Shown here one piece after another: positions 1 through 5,513 of a stretch of 8,905 nucleotides of DNA. Position numbers and translations under genes: made by a program. The notes under the pieces were generated by a model. It was given only the letters and a program-made list of their open reading frames with translations. It searched no databases and had not been told where the DNA came from. The DNA lies in contig JADZBW010000178.1 in the NCBI GenBank assembly GCA_020851885.1, positions 1 to 8,905 of the forward strand, in the 5' to 3' direction. Origin of the DNA: Fimbriimonadaceae bacterium (GTDB lineage Bacteria > Armatimonadota > Fimbriimonadia > Fimbriimonadales > Fimbriimonadaceae). How positions within the stretch are numbered: position 1 is the first letter of the stretch; each line of letters begins with the position of its first letter.

Positions 1-215
1 AGCCCGGCGGCCTCTTTGTCGGGGAGTTCCTCGGCGTCAAGGACGATTGGGCCGACCAATTCACCGCCCATAGCCACGACGAGGTGGACGAACTCCTGGC
101 AGGCTGGGCGACGATCTACAGTGAGGAAGTCGAGCGGGAAGGTTTCGTGAGCCAGGGCCAGCCGAAGCACTGGCACATCTTCCACGTCATCGCGCGAAAG
201 CCTGACCAGATATGA
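1..215 (+). CDS. Class I SAM-dependent methyltransferase, C-terminal fragment
   Basis: Partial gene entering from the left edge; the first complete codon is at 3 and the TGA stop is at 213-215, leaving about 70 residues. The visible part reads as the last strands of a Rossmann-fold methyltransferase: a Gly-Gly-Leu-Phe-Val-Gly-Glu-Phe strand with a loop (GVKDDW), a helix containing HSHDEVDELLAGW, and a terminal strand PKHWHIFHVIARK. That ending, with the PKHWH(V/I)FH pattern, is what I know from TehB-like or general class I SAM methyltransferases of about 200 residues. The SAM-binding motif I would lie upstream and is not visible, so the substrate cannot be inferred. The last 29 bases (187-215) overlap the 3' end of the opposite-strand glycosyltransferase. 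Confident of a methyltransferase-like C-terminus, not of any specific function. Confidence 0.75.
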   Translation, partial: PGGLFVGEFLGVKDDWADQFTAHSHDEVDELLAGWATIYSEEVEREGFVSQGQPKHWHIFHVIARKPDQI

Positions 216-1662
216 CCAGCGTCTTCACCTCATAAAGTTCGTAGTTCGCGGGGGCGGGTCCCACCGGCGCCAAACTCTTGCCCGATGCCCGAAATTGCCG
301 GACAACGCTTGGCGTGATTCGACCCTTCCGAGTTAGCAGCCAATGCGATTTCCCGTCCACCACTTCTTGTACCGTCTCCGCCTCATTCACGTCCCGATCC
401 AAGTACATCAAGAGCGAAGGCAGACTGGTCTCTTGGAGTTTGGGCTTGCCGGTCCCGAGCGACTTGTCCCGCCGAGGCATTTGGAAGACGGCGACCGAAT
501 CCTCGTAGCCCAAAGGGCTATTCTCCCGAATGTAGCGGGCGTACTCATGGGCCTCTCGCTGGCCGCTCGCCTCATACCACCAAACCTGCCCGAAATTGGC
601 CACCACCGCCGCAATCACCGTCCACGCGACCGCCAAAGCGAGTCCCAACTTCGCCTTGGCCCGGGCAAAGTGATCGCCCAGCAGCATGGCCAATGGAACG
701 AACATCGGCAAGATGTAATGGGGAAGCTTCGCGCTGCTGATCGAGAAGAAAAGGAAAGTGATGGTTGCCCAGGCCGACAAGTATCGTGGAAAGTCTCCCA
801 TTTGAGGTCCTGCCTCAGCTCCCTTTCGAGGCCAAGCCTTTCCCAGCCAAAACGACCAAGGCATCATCCCGAACAAAACCACCGGCACGTACAAGACATA
901 GGCCCAAGCCGCCTTGATGGTATGCGCTTTGTCTCCGCCAGTGAAGCGGCCGACATTCTGCTCGATCAAGAACTTCTGAACAAATAGATCGCCGCTCGCC
1001 AGATAGGCAGGAACGTACCAAATGGCGATCACACCGGCCAGGATCGCCGTCCCCAGAAGCCATTGCCCACGAAACGACGGCCGTAAGGCAGGCTGCTTCC
1101 AGAAGGTCCACCCTGCGACGAGCGCAAACAGGATCAGCGCCACGGGCCCTTTCGCCAGCACCGCGACGCCCAACAGTGCCGCCGTGAGGAGTCGCCATCG
1201 CCGATCCCCAACCAACGATTCCCAGAAGGTCAGCATCGCCGCCGATAGCGCGAGGGCCAACGGCATGTCGGTCATCATCAAGCGGCCCAGAGCCACGAAA
1301 ACCAAGGAGGACCCCAGGATCAACACCGACCAGGTACCCGCCAAATCGGAAAGCCGCCTGCGACACGCCCAAACCATCAGGGCATAGACCCCGATCGCCG
1401 TCAACACCGATGGCAAACGCGGTCCCCACTGGTCCCCAAACGCCATCAGGCAGGGCTTGGCGAGCCAATAGAGCAGGATCGGCTTTTCAAACCAGGGCTG
1501 GCCATTGTAGTACGGCGTCACCCACTCATGCCGACGGTTCATCTCCGCAACCACCGCGCCATAGAACCCTTCGTCGATGTCGAACAGGCCGGTCGCCCAC
1601 CATCCCAAAAGTGGGAGGATGGCGATCAGCAGGGCGAAGGTCGTCAGTCGGCGGGCACTCAA
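187..1662 (-). CDS. ArnT/PMT-like membrane glycosyltransferase (GT39/GT83 type)
   Basis: 491 residues with a TTG start at 1662. An in-frame stop lies just upstream, and the first internal ATG (residue 41) would remove TM1 and the catalytic acidic pair, so TTG is preferred. Helix 1 spans about residues 7-26 and is followed by the periplasmic-loop motif FDIDEGFY (D30-E31), which matches the acidic catalytic pair of lipid-phosphate-sugar transferases. Next come WFEKP (57-61), GRLMMTDMPLAL with D132, LAKGPVA, and SSAKLPHYILP. About ten further hydrophobic segments run to around residue 360, and a soluble C-terminal tail of roughly 130 residues follows. Known members move a sugar from a polyprenyl-phosphate carrier to lipid A, protein or another glycan at the outer face of the membrane; the acceptor here is unknown. 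The gene is divergent from hisI across 37 bp and overlaps the methyltransferase tail-to-tail by 29 bp. Confidence 0.88.
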   Translation of the reverse strand: MSARRLTTFALLIAILPLLGWWATGLFDIDEGFYGAVVAEMNRRHEWVTPYYNGQPWFEKPILLYWLAKPCLMAFGDQWGPRLPSVLTAIGVYALMVWACRRRLSDLAGTWSVLILGSSLVFVALGRLMMTDMPLALALSAAMLTFWESLVGDRRWRLLTAALLGVAVLAKGPVALILFALVAGWTFWKQPALRPSFRGQWLLGTAILAGVIAIWYVPAYLASGDLFVQKFLIEQNVGRFTGGDKAHTIKAAWAYVLYVPVVLFGMMPWSFWLGKAWPRKGAEAGPQMGDFPRYLSAWATITFLFFSISSAKLPHYILPMFVPLAMLLGDHFARAKAKLGLALAVAWTVIAAVVANFGQVWWYEASGQREAHEYARYIRENSPLGYEDSVAVFQMPRRDKSLGTGKPKLQETSLPSLLMYLDRDVNEAETVQEVVDGKSHWLLTRKGRITPSVVRQFRASGKSLAPVGPAPANYELYEVKTLVISGQAFAR

Positions 1663-1671
1663 TTCGGAATG

Positions 1672-1677
1672 AAGGTA
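1672..1677 (-). promoter_or_regulatory. Candidate -10 element (TACCTT) for the glycosyltransferase
   Basis: On the minus strand TACCTT fits the TANNNT -10 form and ends 9 nt before the TTG start at 1662. No Shine-Dalgarno sequence is visible in the intervening CATTCCGAA. That spacing would place the transcription start at or next to the start codon, meaning a leaderless message. No convincing -35 hexamer is visible. The call rests on the similar arrangement at other starts in this window. Confidence 0.3.
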
Positions 1678-1686
1678 CCCCTAAAG

Positions 1687-1692
1687 TAAACT
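1687..1692 (+). promoter_or_regulatory. Candidate -10 element (TAAACT) for hisI
   Basis: TAAACT fits TANNNT and ends 7 nt before the hisI ATG at 1700, with no purine-rich ribosome binding site in CTCCGCTCC. An overlapping alternative, TAAAGT, lies at 1682-1687. Either would give a leaderless or nearly leaderless transcript. The whole divergent intergenic region is only 37 bp, so the two opposing promoters must be very compact or reach into the genes. Confidence 0.35.
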
Positions 1693-1699
1693 CCGCTCC

Positions 1700-2056
1700 A
1701 TGTCCGCAATCGAGAACCTCAAGTACGACGCCAATGGCCTGATCCCCGCGATCATCCAGGACCATGCGAACGGTCAGGTTCTCATGATGGCTTGGATGAA
1801 CCAGGAATCCCTGAGACGCACCGTCGAGAACGGCAAGTGCACCTATTGGAGCCGGTCGAGGCAAAGTTTCTGGCTCAAAGGCGAGACCAGCGGCCACTTC
1901 CAAACCGTGAAAGAAATCTCCGTGGATTGCGACCGCGATTGCCTCCTGATCCAGGTGGAGCAGGTCGGCGCCGCCTGCCACGAGAACTACCGATCCTGCT
2001 TCTTCCGTGACCTGGTCGCTGATGAGTTAGAGGTCAATAGTCAGCCAGTGGACTGA
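1700..2056 (+). CDS. hisI: Phosphoribosyl-AMP cyclohydrolase HisI
   Basis: 118 residues, the usual length of a stand-alone HisI without a fused HisE pyrophosphohydrolase domain. It opens the purine ring of phosphoribosyl-AMP to give ProFAR, the third step of histidine biosynthesis, in the cytoplasm. Family signatures are in order: GQVLMMAWMN (25-34), YWSRSRQSFWLKGETSGH (49-66), the metal-binding DCDRD (D76, D78, D80), and the zinc cysteines C77, C93 and C100, whose 16- and 7-residue spacings match characterised HisI. The short tail after RSCFF is normal. ATG 1700 is chosen because it gives the canonical N-terminus; no Shine-Dalgarno is seen. No other his gene is in the window, so hisI sits outside a his operon here. 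Two hairpins follow the stop. Confidence 0.96.
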   Translation: MSAIENLKYDANGLIPAIIQDHANGQVLMMAWMNQESLRRTVENGKCTYWSRSRQSFWLKGETSGHFQTVKEISVDCDRDCLLIQVEQVGAACHENYRSCFFRDLVADELEVNSQPVD

Positions 2057-2064
2057 CCACTGGC
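2044..2064 (+). repeat. Perfect 8-bp inverted repeat around the hisI stop codon
   Basis: GCCAGTGG (2044-2051) and CCACTGGC (2057-2064) are exact reverse complements separated by the 5-nt ACTGA, whose last three bases are the hisI TGA stop. No T-tract follows, so by itself this does not look like an intrinsic terminator. It could stabilise the 3' end of the mRNA, bind a dimeric regulator, or be chance. Confidence 0.5.
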
Positions 2065-2074
2065 GGCTAATGAA

Positions 2075-2113
2075 AAGCCCCACCAGGGGACTGGCGAGGC
2101 TTCTTCCTATATT
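2075..2113 (+). terminator. Probable terminator downstream of hisI
   Basis: An inner stem CCCC-ACCA-GGGG (2078-2089) lies within a longer possible stem pairing AAGCC (2075-2079) with GGCTT (2098-2102); the two share bases and compete. The sequence then runs TTCTTCC and soon reaches a T-rich stretch (TATATTTT, 2108-2115). The T-tract is imperfect, so the call is moderate. The 3' arm GAGGCTTCTT is repeated exactly in the hairpin downstream of the peptidase gene near 6890, which supports a common function. Confidence 0.5.
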
Positions 2114-2224
2114 TTGGGGGAGGAGATATAAGGTTGGTTTACGATTTGGCAGAACCCGTGCCAACATGCCGCTCCGCTTCAAATTCTTGACCGCCATCGA
2201 CCTTGTCGATGCAGGAATGAAGCT

Positions 2225-2228
2225 GGAG
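2225..2228 (+). promoter_or_regulatory. Shine-Dalgarno (GGAG) for the amidase-hydrolase
   Basis: GGAG ends 7 nt before the ATG at 2236, a standard ribosome binding site and spacing. It fixes the start, and it contrasts with the hisI, glycosyltransferase and ThuA starts in this window, which have no such motif. Confidence 0.6.
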
Positions 2229-2235
2229 CAACCCC

Positions 2236-3933
2236 ATGAACCAAACTGAGGCCATTCATCAACTCAATCTCTCCGAGGAACTTCTACCGGTCGGCAACCT
2301 CAATCGCCCGGGACTCGCCATGAGCCCCGATCACATTACAATCCACAACACTGCCAACGGGACAAGGTCCGCGAACGCCCGAATGCACGCAAAGTACATG
2401 AAGGGTCCCGCAGCGCAAAAGCGGAAGGTCAGTTGGCACTTCACCGTCGACGATCGCGAGGTGATCAAGCACCTCCCCGTCCACGAGCGCGCCTGTCATG
2501 CGGGCACTCGCGAAGGAAACCGGCGCAGCATCGGCATCGAGATCTGCGAGTTTGCGGGTATCGACCAATCAGCCGCCAATAACCGCGCGGCCCTGCTCGT
2601 CGCCGTCTTGCTCCACTCGATGGCTTTGGACCTTTCGGCGGTGGTTCCGCATCGGCATTGGTCGGGGAAGTACTGCCCCCACCTGCTCCTCGATAACGGC
2701 GAAGCGGGGTGGCGCGAATTTGTCGACCAAGTCAAATTCCACTTGGAAGGATTAACCGTTTTTCGGCAGGATGCAAGCCAAATGGCCTGTTCCGAGCTGC
2801 GACTTCACGTCGTGAGCTTGGGGAACAATGGCCAGCTTGCGTCAAGGGGGGCCTACGGTAACAACGCCGCGCAGGTCGAAGAGATCGTTGCGCATAGGAT
2901 TCCGCAGATCATGTCGCCTTGGAAGACTCCGCGCTTGGCCGTCTATGCCCACGGCGGTCTCATGCCCGAAACGAGCGCCCTGCAACGCCTTGCCGATTGG
3001 CGCGGCAAACTGCTGCCGGAAGAAGTCTGCCCTCTGGCGGTCGTCTGGCATACCGACTTTTGGTCGACATTGGCGAACATCTTGCGTGACGCCATCCGCC
3101 GCCGACTTCCCAAGGGCTACCTGGACAAGGCGAAGGGCTTCACGCTCGATCGACTGGACGACATGATCGAGCCGGTCGCTGGCGGTATCGGTGGCAAGGC
3201 AATGTGGGATGAAATGAAAGAGAATGCGATGCTTGCCACGGTCTCCGGCGGGCTGGAATCGGTGGCTATCGCTATCGCGTCCCTGGCCCACAACCCCCAA
3301 CTCCATTTGGTGGGCCACTCGGCCGGGGCCATTCTCCATGGTCCGTTTGCTCAACTCTTGGCGACCCGAGGAACGATCCAGCAGGGGCCGCTGGCGGGGC
3401 GAAGAGGCTTGGGCAAGACGATCGAATCCCTGGTTCTCTGGGCGCCTGCGATCACCACCAGGGCCTTCAAGATCTACTATTTGCCCCTACTGCAAAGCGG
3501 TCGAATCAAGAGGTTTGCGCTCTATACGCTTTCGGAAGAATTGGAACGCAACGACAACTGCCTGAGCCTCTATCATAAATCGCTTCTCTATCTGGTCTCG
3601 AATGCTTTCGAGAACGGACGCGCCACCCCGATCCTCGGGATGGAGCGCTTCGTGAATGCCGACCCTGAGATCCACGGACTCTTCAGACCCGGTTCCCGGC
3701 ATGTTTGGGTGCGATCGGGGATCGACGCGGCGCACAGCAACGCCCACCGACACGGCGATTTCGACGACGACCCGCGCACGCTTCAATCCACGTTGGCATG
3801 GATCAAAAACCAATGGCGGGATCAGAGCATGATCGGACTGCCGGTGACGTTCTACAGCCCCCCACGGCAAGCCTATCGACGTCAGGGCTTGGCAAAGGCG
3901 ATTGGGGTCATCCAGCCCTCGTCTTTCATCTAG
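2236..3933 (+). CDS. N-acetylmuramoyl-L-alanine amidase (Amidase_2) fused to an alpha/beta-hydrolase
   Basis: 565 residues, two enzymes in one chain. Residues 30-170 are a zinc Amidase_2/PGRP domain: ITIHNTANG gives ligand H37, then VSWHFTVDD (65-73), HAGTREGNRRSIGIEIC (88-104), and HRHWSGKYCPH (139-149). H139 and C147 keep the ligand spacing of T7 lysozyme (H122/C130), and K145 matches its catalytic Lys. W67 stands where T7 lysozyme has Tyr46. Such domains cut the MurNAc-L-Ala bond. From about 185 a second domain begins: LAVYAHGGL (234-242), LHLVGHSAGAILHG (356-369) with nucleophile S362 in GHSAG, LVLWAPAIT (399-407), and candidate acid and base D440 and H506 (RHGDFDDD). This is a serine-hydrolase fold, substrate unknown. 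No signal peptide or membrane helix is evident. The stop is doubled (TAG TAG, 3931-3936), and ThuA follows 25 nt downstream. Amidase is near certain; hydrolase is strong, its triad tentative. Confidence 0.9.
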   Translation: MNQTEAIHQLNLSEELLPVGNLNRPGLAMSPDHITIHNTANGTRSANARMHAKYMKGPAAQKRKVSWHFTVDDREVIKHLPVHERACHAGTREGNRRSIGIEICEFAGIDQSAANNRAALLVAVLLHSMALDLSAVVPHRHWSGKYCPHLLLDNGEAGWREFVDQVKFHLEGLTVFRQDASQMACSELRLHVVSLGNNGQLASRGAYGNNAAQVEEIVAHRIPQIMSPWKTPRLAVYAHGGLMPETSALQRLADWRGKLLPEEVCPLAVVWHTDFWSTLANILRDAIRRRLPKGYLDKAKGFTLDRLDDMIEPVAGGIGGKAMWDEMKENAMLATVSGGLESVAIAIASLAHNPQLHLVGHSAGAILHGPFAQLLATRGTIQQGPLAGRRGLGKTIESLVLWAPAITTRAFKIYYLPLLQSGRIKRFALYTLSEELERNDNCLSLYHKSLLYLVSNAFENGRATPILGMERFVNADPEIHGLFRPGSRHVWVRSGIDAAHSNAHRHGDFDDDPRTLQSTLAWIKNQWRDQSMIGLPVTFYSPPRQAYRRQGLAKAIGVIQPSSFI

Positions 3934-3942
3934 TAGCTCTGG

Positions 3943-3948
3943 TAACCT
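3943..3948 (+). promoter_or_regulatory. Candidate -10 element (TAACCT) for the ThuA-like gene
   Basis: TAACCT fits TANNNT and ends 10 nt before the ATG at 3959. The intervening GCCCGCCGAA has no Shine-Dalgarno. If active, it would give the ThuA gene its own near-leaderless transcript, in addition to any read-through from the amidase-hydrolase gene. No -35 is recognised. Confidence 0.25.
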
Positions 3949-3958
3949 GCCCGCCGAA

Positions 3959-4627
3959 ATGGCAAAGCGCAGTGCACTGATCGTTTGGGGCGGATGGGAC
4001 GGACATGAGCCGGACAAGGTGGCGGACCTATTCCGCGAGATTCTGGAAGCCGAGGACTTCGCGGTCGAGGTGAGCGACTCACTGGACGCTTTTGCCGACG
4101 CCGAAGAGGTCCAAGCCCAGAGCCTCTTGGTCCCCGTCTGGACGATGGGCGAGATCACCTCCGCCCAGTTCGATCCGGTTGCCCAGGCGGTGCGCGATCA
4201 TGGCGTCGGTATCGCCGGATGTCACGGCGGCATGTGCGATGCCTTCCGCACCAACAGCGAGTGGCAGTTCATGACCGGATCGCAATGGGTCGCCCACCCG
4301 GGGAACGATGGCGTTCGTTACATGATCCACATCGATCGGTCGAATCCCCATGAGATCACCGCCGGCCTCGCGGACTTCGAGGTGGCCAGCGAGCAGTATT
4401 ACCTTCACGTCGATCCAGGAGTGAACGTCCTTGCCACCTGCGATTTCCCCACTCCCGGCGCGGATGGTCCTCATACCGCGAACCCCTGCCGCATGCCCCA
4501 GATTTACACCAAGATGTACGGTGCGGGCCGGGTCTATTACAACGCATTGGGACACCATCGGGATGTGTTGGAAGCAGAAATTCCCCGCGAGTTGATGCGT
4601 CGCGGATTCCTCTGGGCCGCCAAGTAA
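3959..4627 (+). CDS. ThuA-like domain protein
   Basis: 222 residues, the usual size of a single ThuA-like (class I glutamine amidotransferase-like fold) protein. Recognised features are IVWGGWDGHEP (8-18) in the first strand and loop, LLVPVWTMGEIT (56-67), GIAGCHGGMCDAF (84-96) at the position of the amidotransferase nucleophile elbow, WQFMTGSQWVAHPG (102-115), SEQYYLHVDP (144-153), and RVYYNALGHH (191-200). ThuA proteins were named from rhizobial trehalose utilisation and are linked to modified (3-keto) sugar metabolism; no sugar transporter or dehydrogenase partner is present here, so that role is only a family inference. ATG 3959 is chosen over an upstream in-frame ATG at 3902, which would overlap the amidase gene and add a Ser-rich, non-homologous leader. 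It ends 3 bp from the converging YiiX-like gene. Confidence 0.88.
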   Translation: MAKRSALIVWGGWDGHEPDKVADLFREILEAEDFAVEVSDSLDAFADAEEVQAQSLLVPVWTMGEITSAQFDPVAQAVRDHGVGIAGCHGGMCDAFRTNSEWQFMTGSQWVAHPGNDGVRYMIHIDRSNPHEITAGLADFEVASEQYYLHVDPGVNVLATCDFPTPGADGPHTANPCRMPQIYTKMYGAGRVYYNALGHHRDVLEAEIPRELMRRGFLWAAK

Positions 4628-4630
4628 CTC

Positions 4631-5476
4631 CTATCGGGTCTTCCCAACCGAATAGAACTCGAGCTTGGCAGACAGGGCCAACTCGTCGGGGGCGATCGCA
4701 GGGATCGCGATCGTCTCCGCCGCCCAATCGCCGAACGTCTGCCTCACCCATTCCACGTAGATCTCCGATCTGGGTTCGTCGCGCAGGTCGATCCCCAGGC
4801 CCTCATAGATCATCCAAACCAGTTCGCTGCAATAGGATTTCCCTGGGACCGAGCCCGCTTCGTTCCACATCGCCAGGTTGTACTTCACGCTACGATGGGT
4901 CCACTCCTCGACTGCCTGATCCATGGCTTTCGCCAGATCGGGCATCGTCTCAACGGCATCCAACCTCACCCTGGCGAACCCCATGTGGCCATGCGACTTC
5001 ATCCAGTTCTGAACCGGCGAGAGTCGAACCCCCTTATCCACGCTCGCCTCCATGATCACTCCCGGGCGAACGTAAATCCCGCAGTGCGAGTAGTGCATCG
5101 CCCAAAGGAATCCCGGGAAGACCGCCGGATTGGGTCGCACGAAAAGGATGTCGCCGGGCAGGAGCTGGCTCCACAAGAGGGGGCTCTCGCTCATCTGGAA
5201 CGGCGTCAAGCCCGCGATCTCAGTCGGCAGGGGGCGATGCGTCCGCACAAATTGGTTCGCCGCCTTTTTGACCGCCAGCTGGGTGTACCACGGGAGCGAT
5301 TTGACATCCGATAGCAGGTCGTTCAACTGCCGCCCGACTTGCTCCCGATCTCCCGATAGGAGCGCTCGTCGCCAATCGGCCCCAAGCTGCCTCGCAGCGG
5401 GTGAAAGCGATATTCGGGGGAGTCTGAATCTCGGCACGGGCAACCTAACATACTCTGAACGCCCCGATGACTGCAT
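4631..5476 (-). CDS. YiiX/C92-family permuted papain-like hydrolase
   Basis: 281 residues from ATG 5476. The core is the permuted NlpC/P60-like fold known from YaeF/YiiX: QLLPGDILFVRP (104-115), MHYSHCGIYVRPGVIMEAS (127-145) with the probable catalytic His131 and acidic E143, and KSYCSELVWMIYEGLGIDL (213-231) with the catalytic Cys216. The His-first, Cys-last order is diagnostic of the permuted group, whose members may act on amide or ester bonds of lipids or cell-wall peptides. Residues 30-95 form a helical N-terminal extension. No clear signal peptide is seen. The start is uncertain: ATG 5476 has GAAGG five nt upstream, whereas GTG 5437 (268 residues) has TATGTT nine nt upstream. The gene is convergent with ThuA (3 bp) and divergent from the Rieske gene, and ATG 5476 shares a CATG with a plus-strand ATG. 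Confidence 0.83.
   Translation of the reverse strand: MQSSGRSEYVRLPVPRFRLPRISLSPAARQLGADWRRALLSGDREQVGRQLNDLLSDVKSLPWYTQLAVKKAANQFVRTHRPLPTEIAGLTPFQMSESPLLWSQLLPGDILFVRPNPAVFPGFLWAMHYSHCGIYVRPGVIMEASVDKGVRLSPVQNWMKSHGHMGFARVRLDAVETMPDLAKAMDQAVEEWTHRSVKYNLAMWNEAGSVPGKSYCSELVWMIYEGLGIDLRDEPRSEIYVEWVRQTFGDWAAETIAIPAIAPDELALSAKLEFYSVGKTR
5447..5452 (-). promoter_or_regulatory. Candidate -10 element (TATGTT) for the YiiX-like gene
   Basis: On the minus strand TATGTT is a good TANNNT -10 match and ends 9 nt before a possible GTG start at 5437 (an in-frame TTG at 5443 is closer). If it is real, the protein starts at GTG and the message is leaderless. The alternative ATG at 5476 would then lie upstream of the promoter. 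On the plus strand the same patch reads CATACT (5449-5454), a weak -10 for the Rieske gene. Confidence 0.25.
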
Positions 5477-5513
5477 GGGTACCTTCGACGAACCTCCCGT
5501 GCCACAATTTGAA

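Larger units (their letters stand above)
2057..2235. other. Intergenic region between hisI and the amidase-hydrolase gene
   Basis: Apart from the hairpins at its left end this 179-bp stretch holds an AT-rich, purine-rich patch (about 2108-2140) with TATAT (2108-2112) and ATATA (2126-2130) as a weak inverted pair. TACGAT at 2140-2145 is a possible -10 for the amidase gene, but no good -35 accompanies it. A 27-codon open frame (ATG 2166 to TGA 2249) overlaps the amidase start out of frame; it lacks a ribosome binding site and is probably not a gene. Confidence 0.35.

Noticed and set aside
343..1468. Long open frames opposite and out of frame with the glycosyltransferase
   Set aside because: Composition (Arg/Pro/Ser-rich) and lack of domains mark them as shadows of a GC-rich membrane protein gene.
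2166..2249. 27-codon open frame upstream of the amidase gene
   Set aside because: No ribosome binding site or recognisable sequence; it overlaps the amidase start out of frame. A leader peptide is not excluded but not supported.
3902..3958. Earlier in-frame ATG for the ThuA-like gene
   Set aside because: It would overlap the amidase-hydrolase gene by 32 bp and add a Ser-rich leader not expected in ThuA proteins.
2842..4558. Antisense open frames of 160-220 codons under the amidase-hydrolase and ThuA genes
   Set aside because: The plus-strand proteins carry intact catalytic motifs throughout; the antisense products have none.
2236..4627. Amidase-hydrolase plus ThuA as a two-gene toxin-immunity or defence system
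   Set aside because: ThuA has no immunity-like features, and its candidate promoter suggests independence; co-orientation and a 25-nt gap alone are not enough.
5130..5513. Upstream extension of the Rieske reading frame to an ATG at 5130
   Set aside because: The extra residues have no family resemblance and lie antisense within the YiiX-like gene; conserved Rieske N-terminal sequence begins just after 5514.
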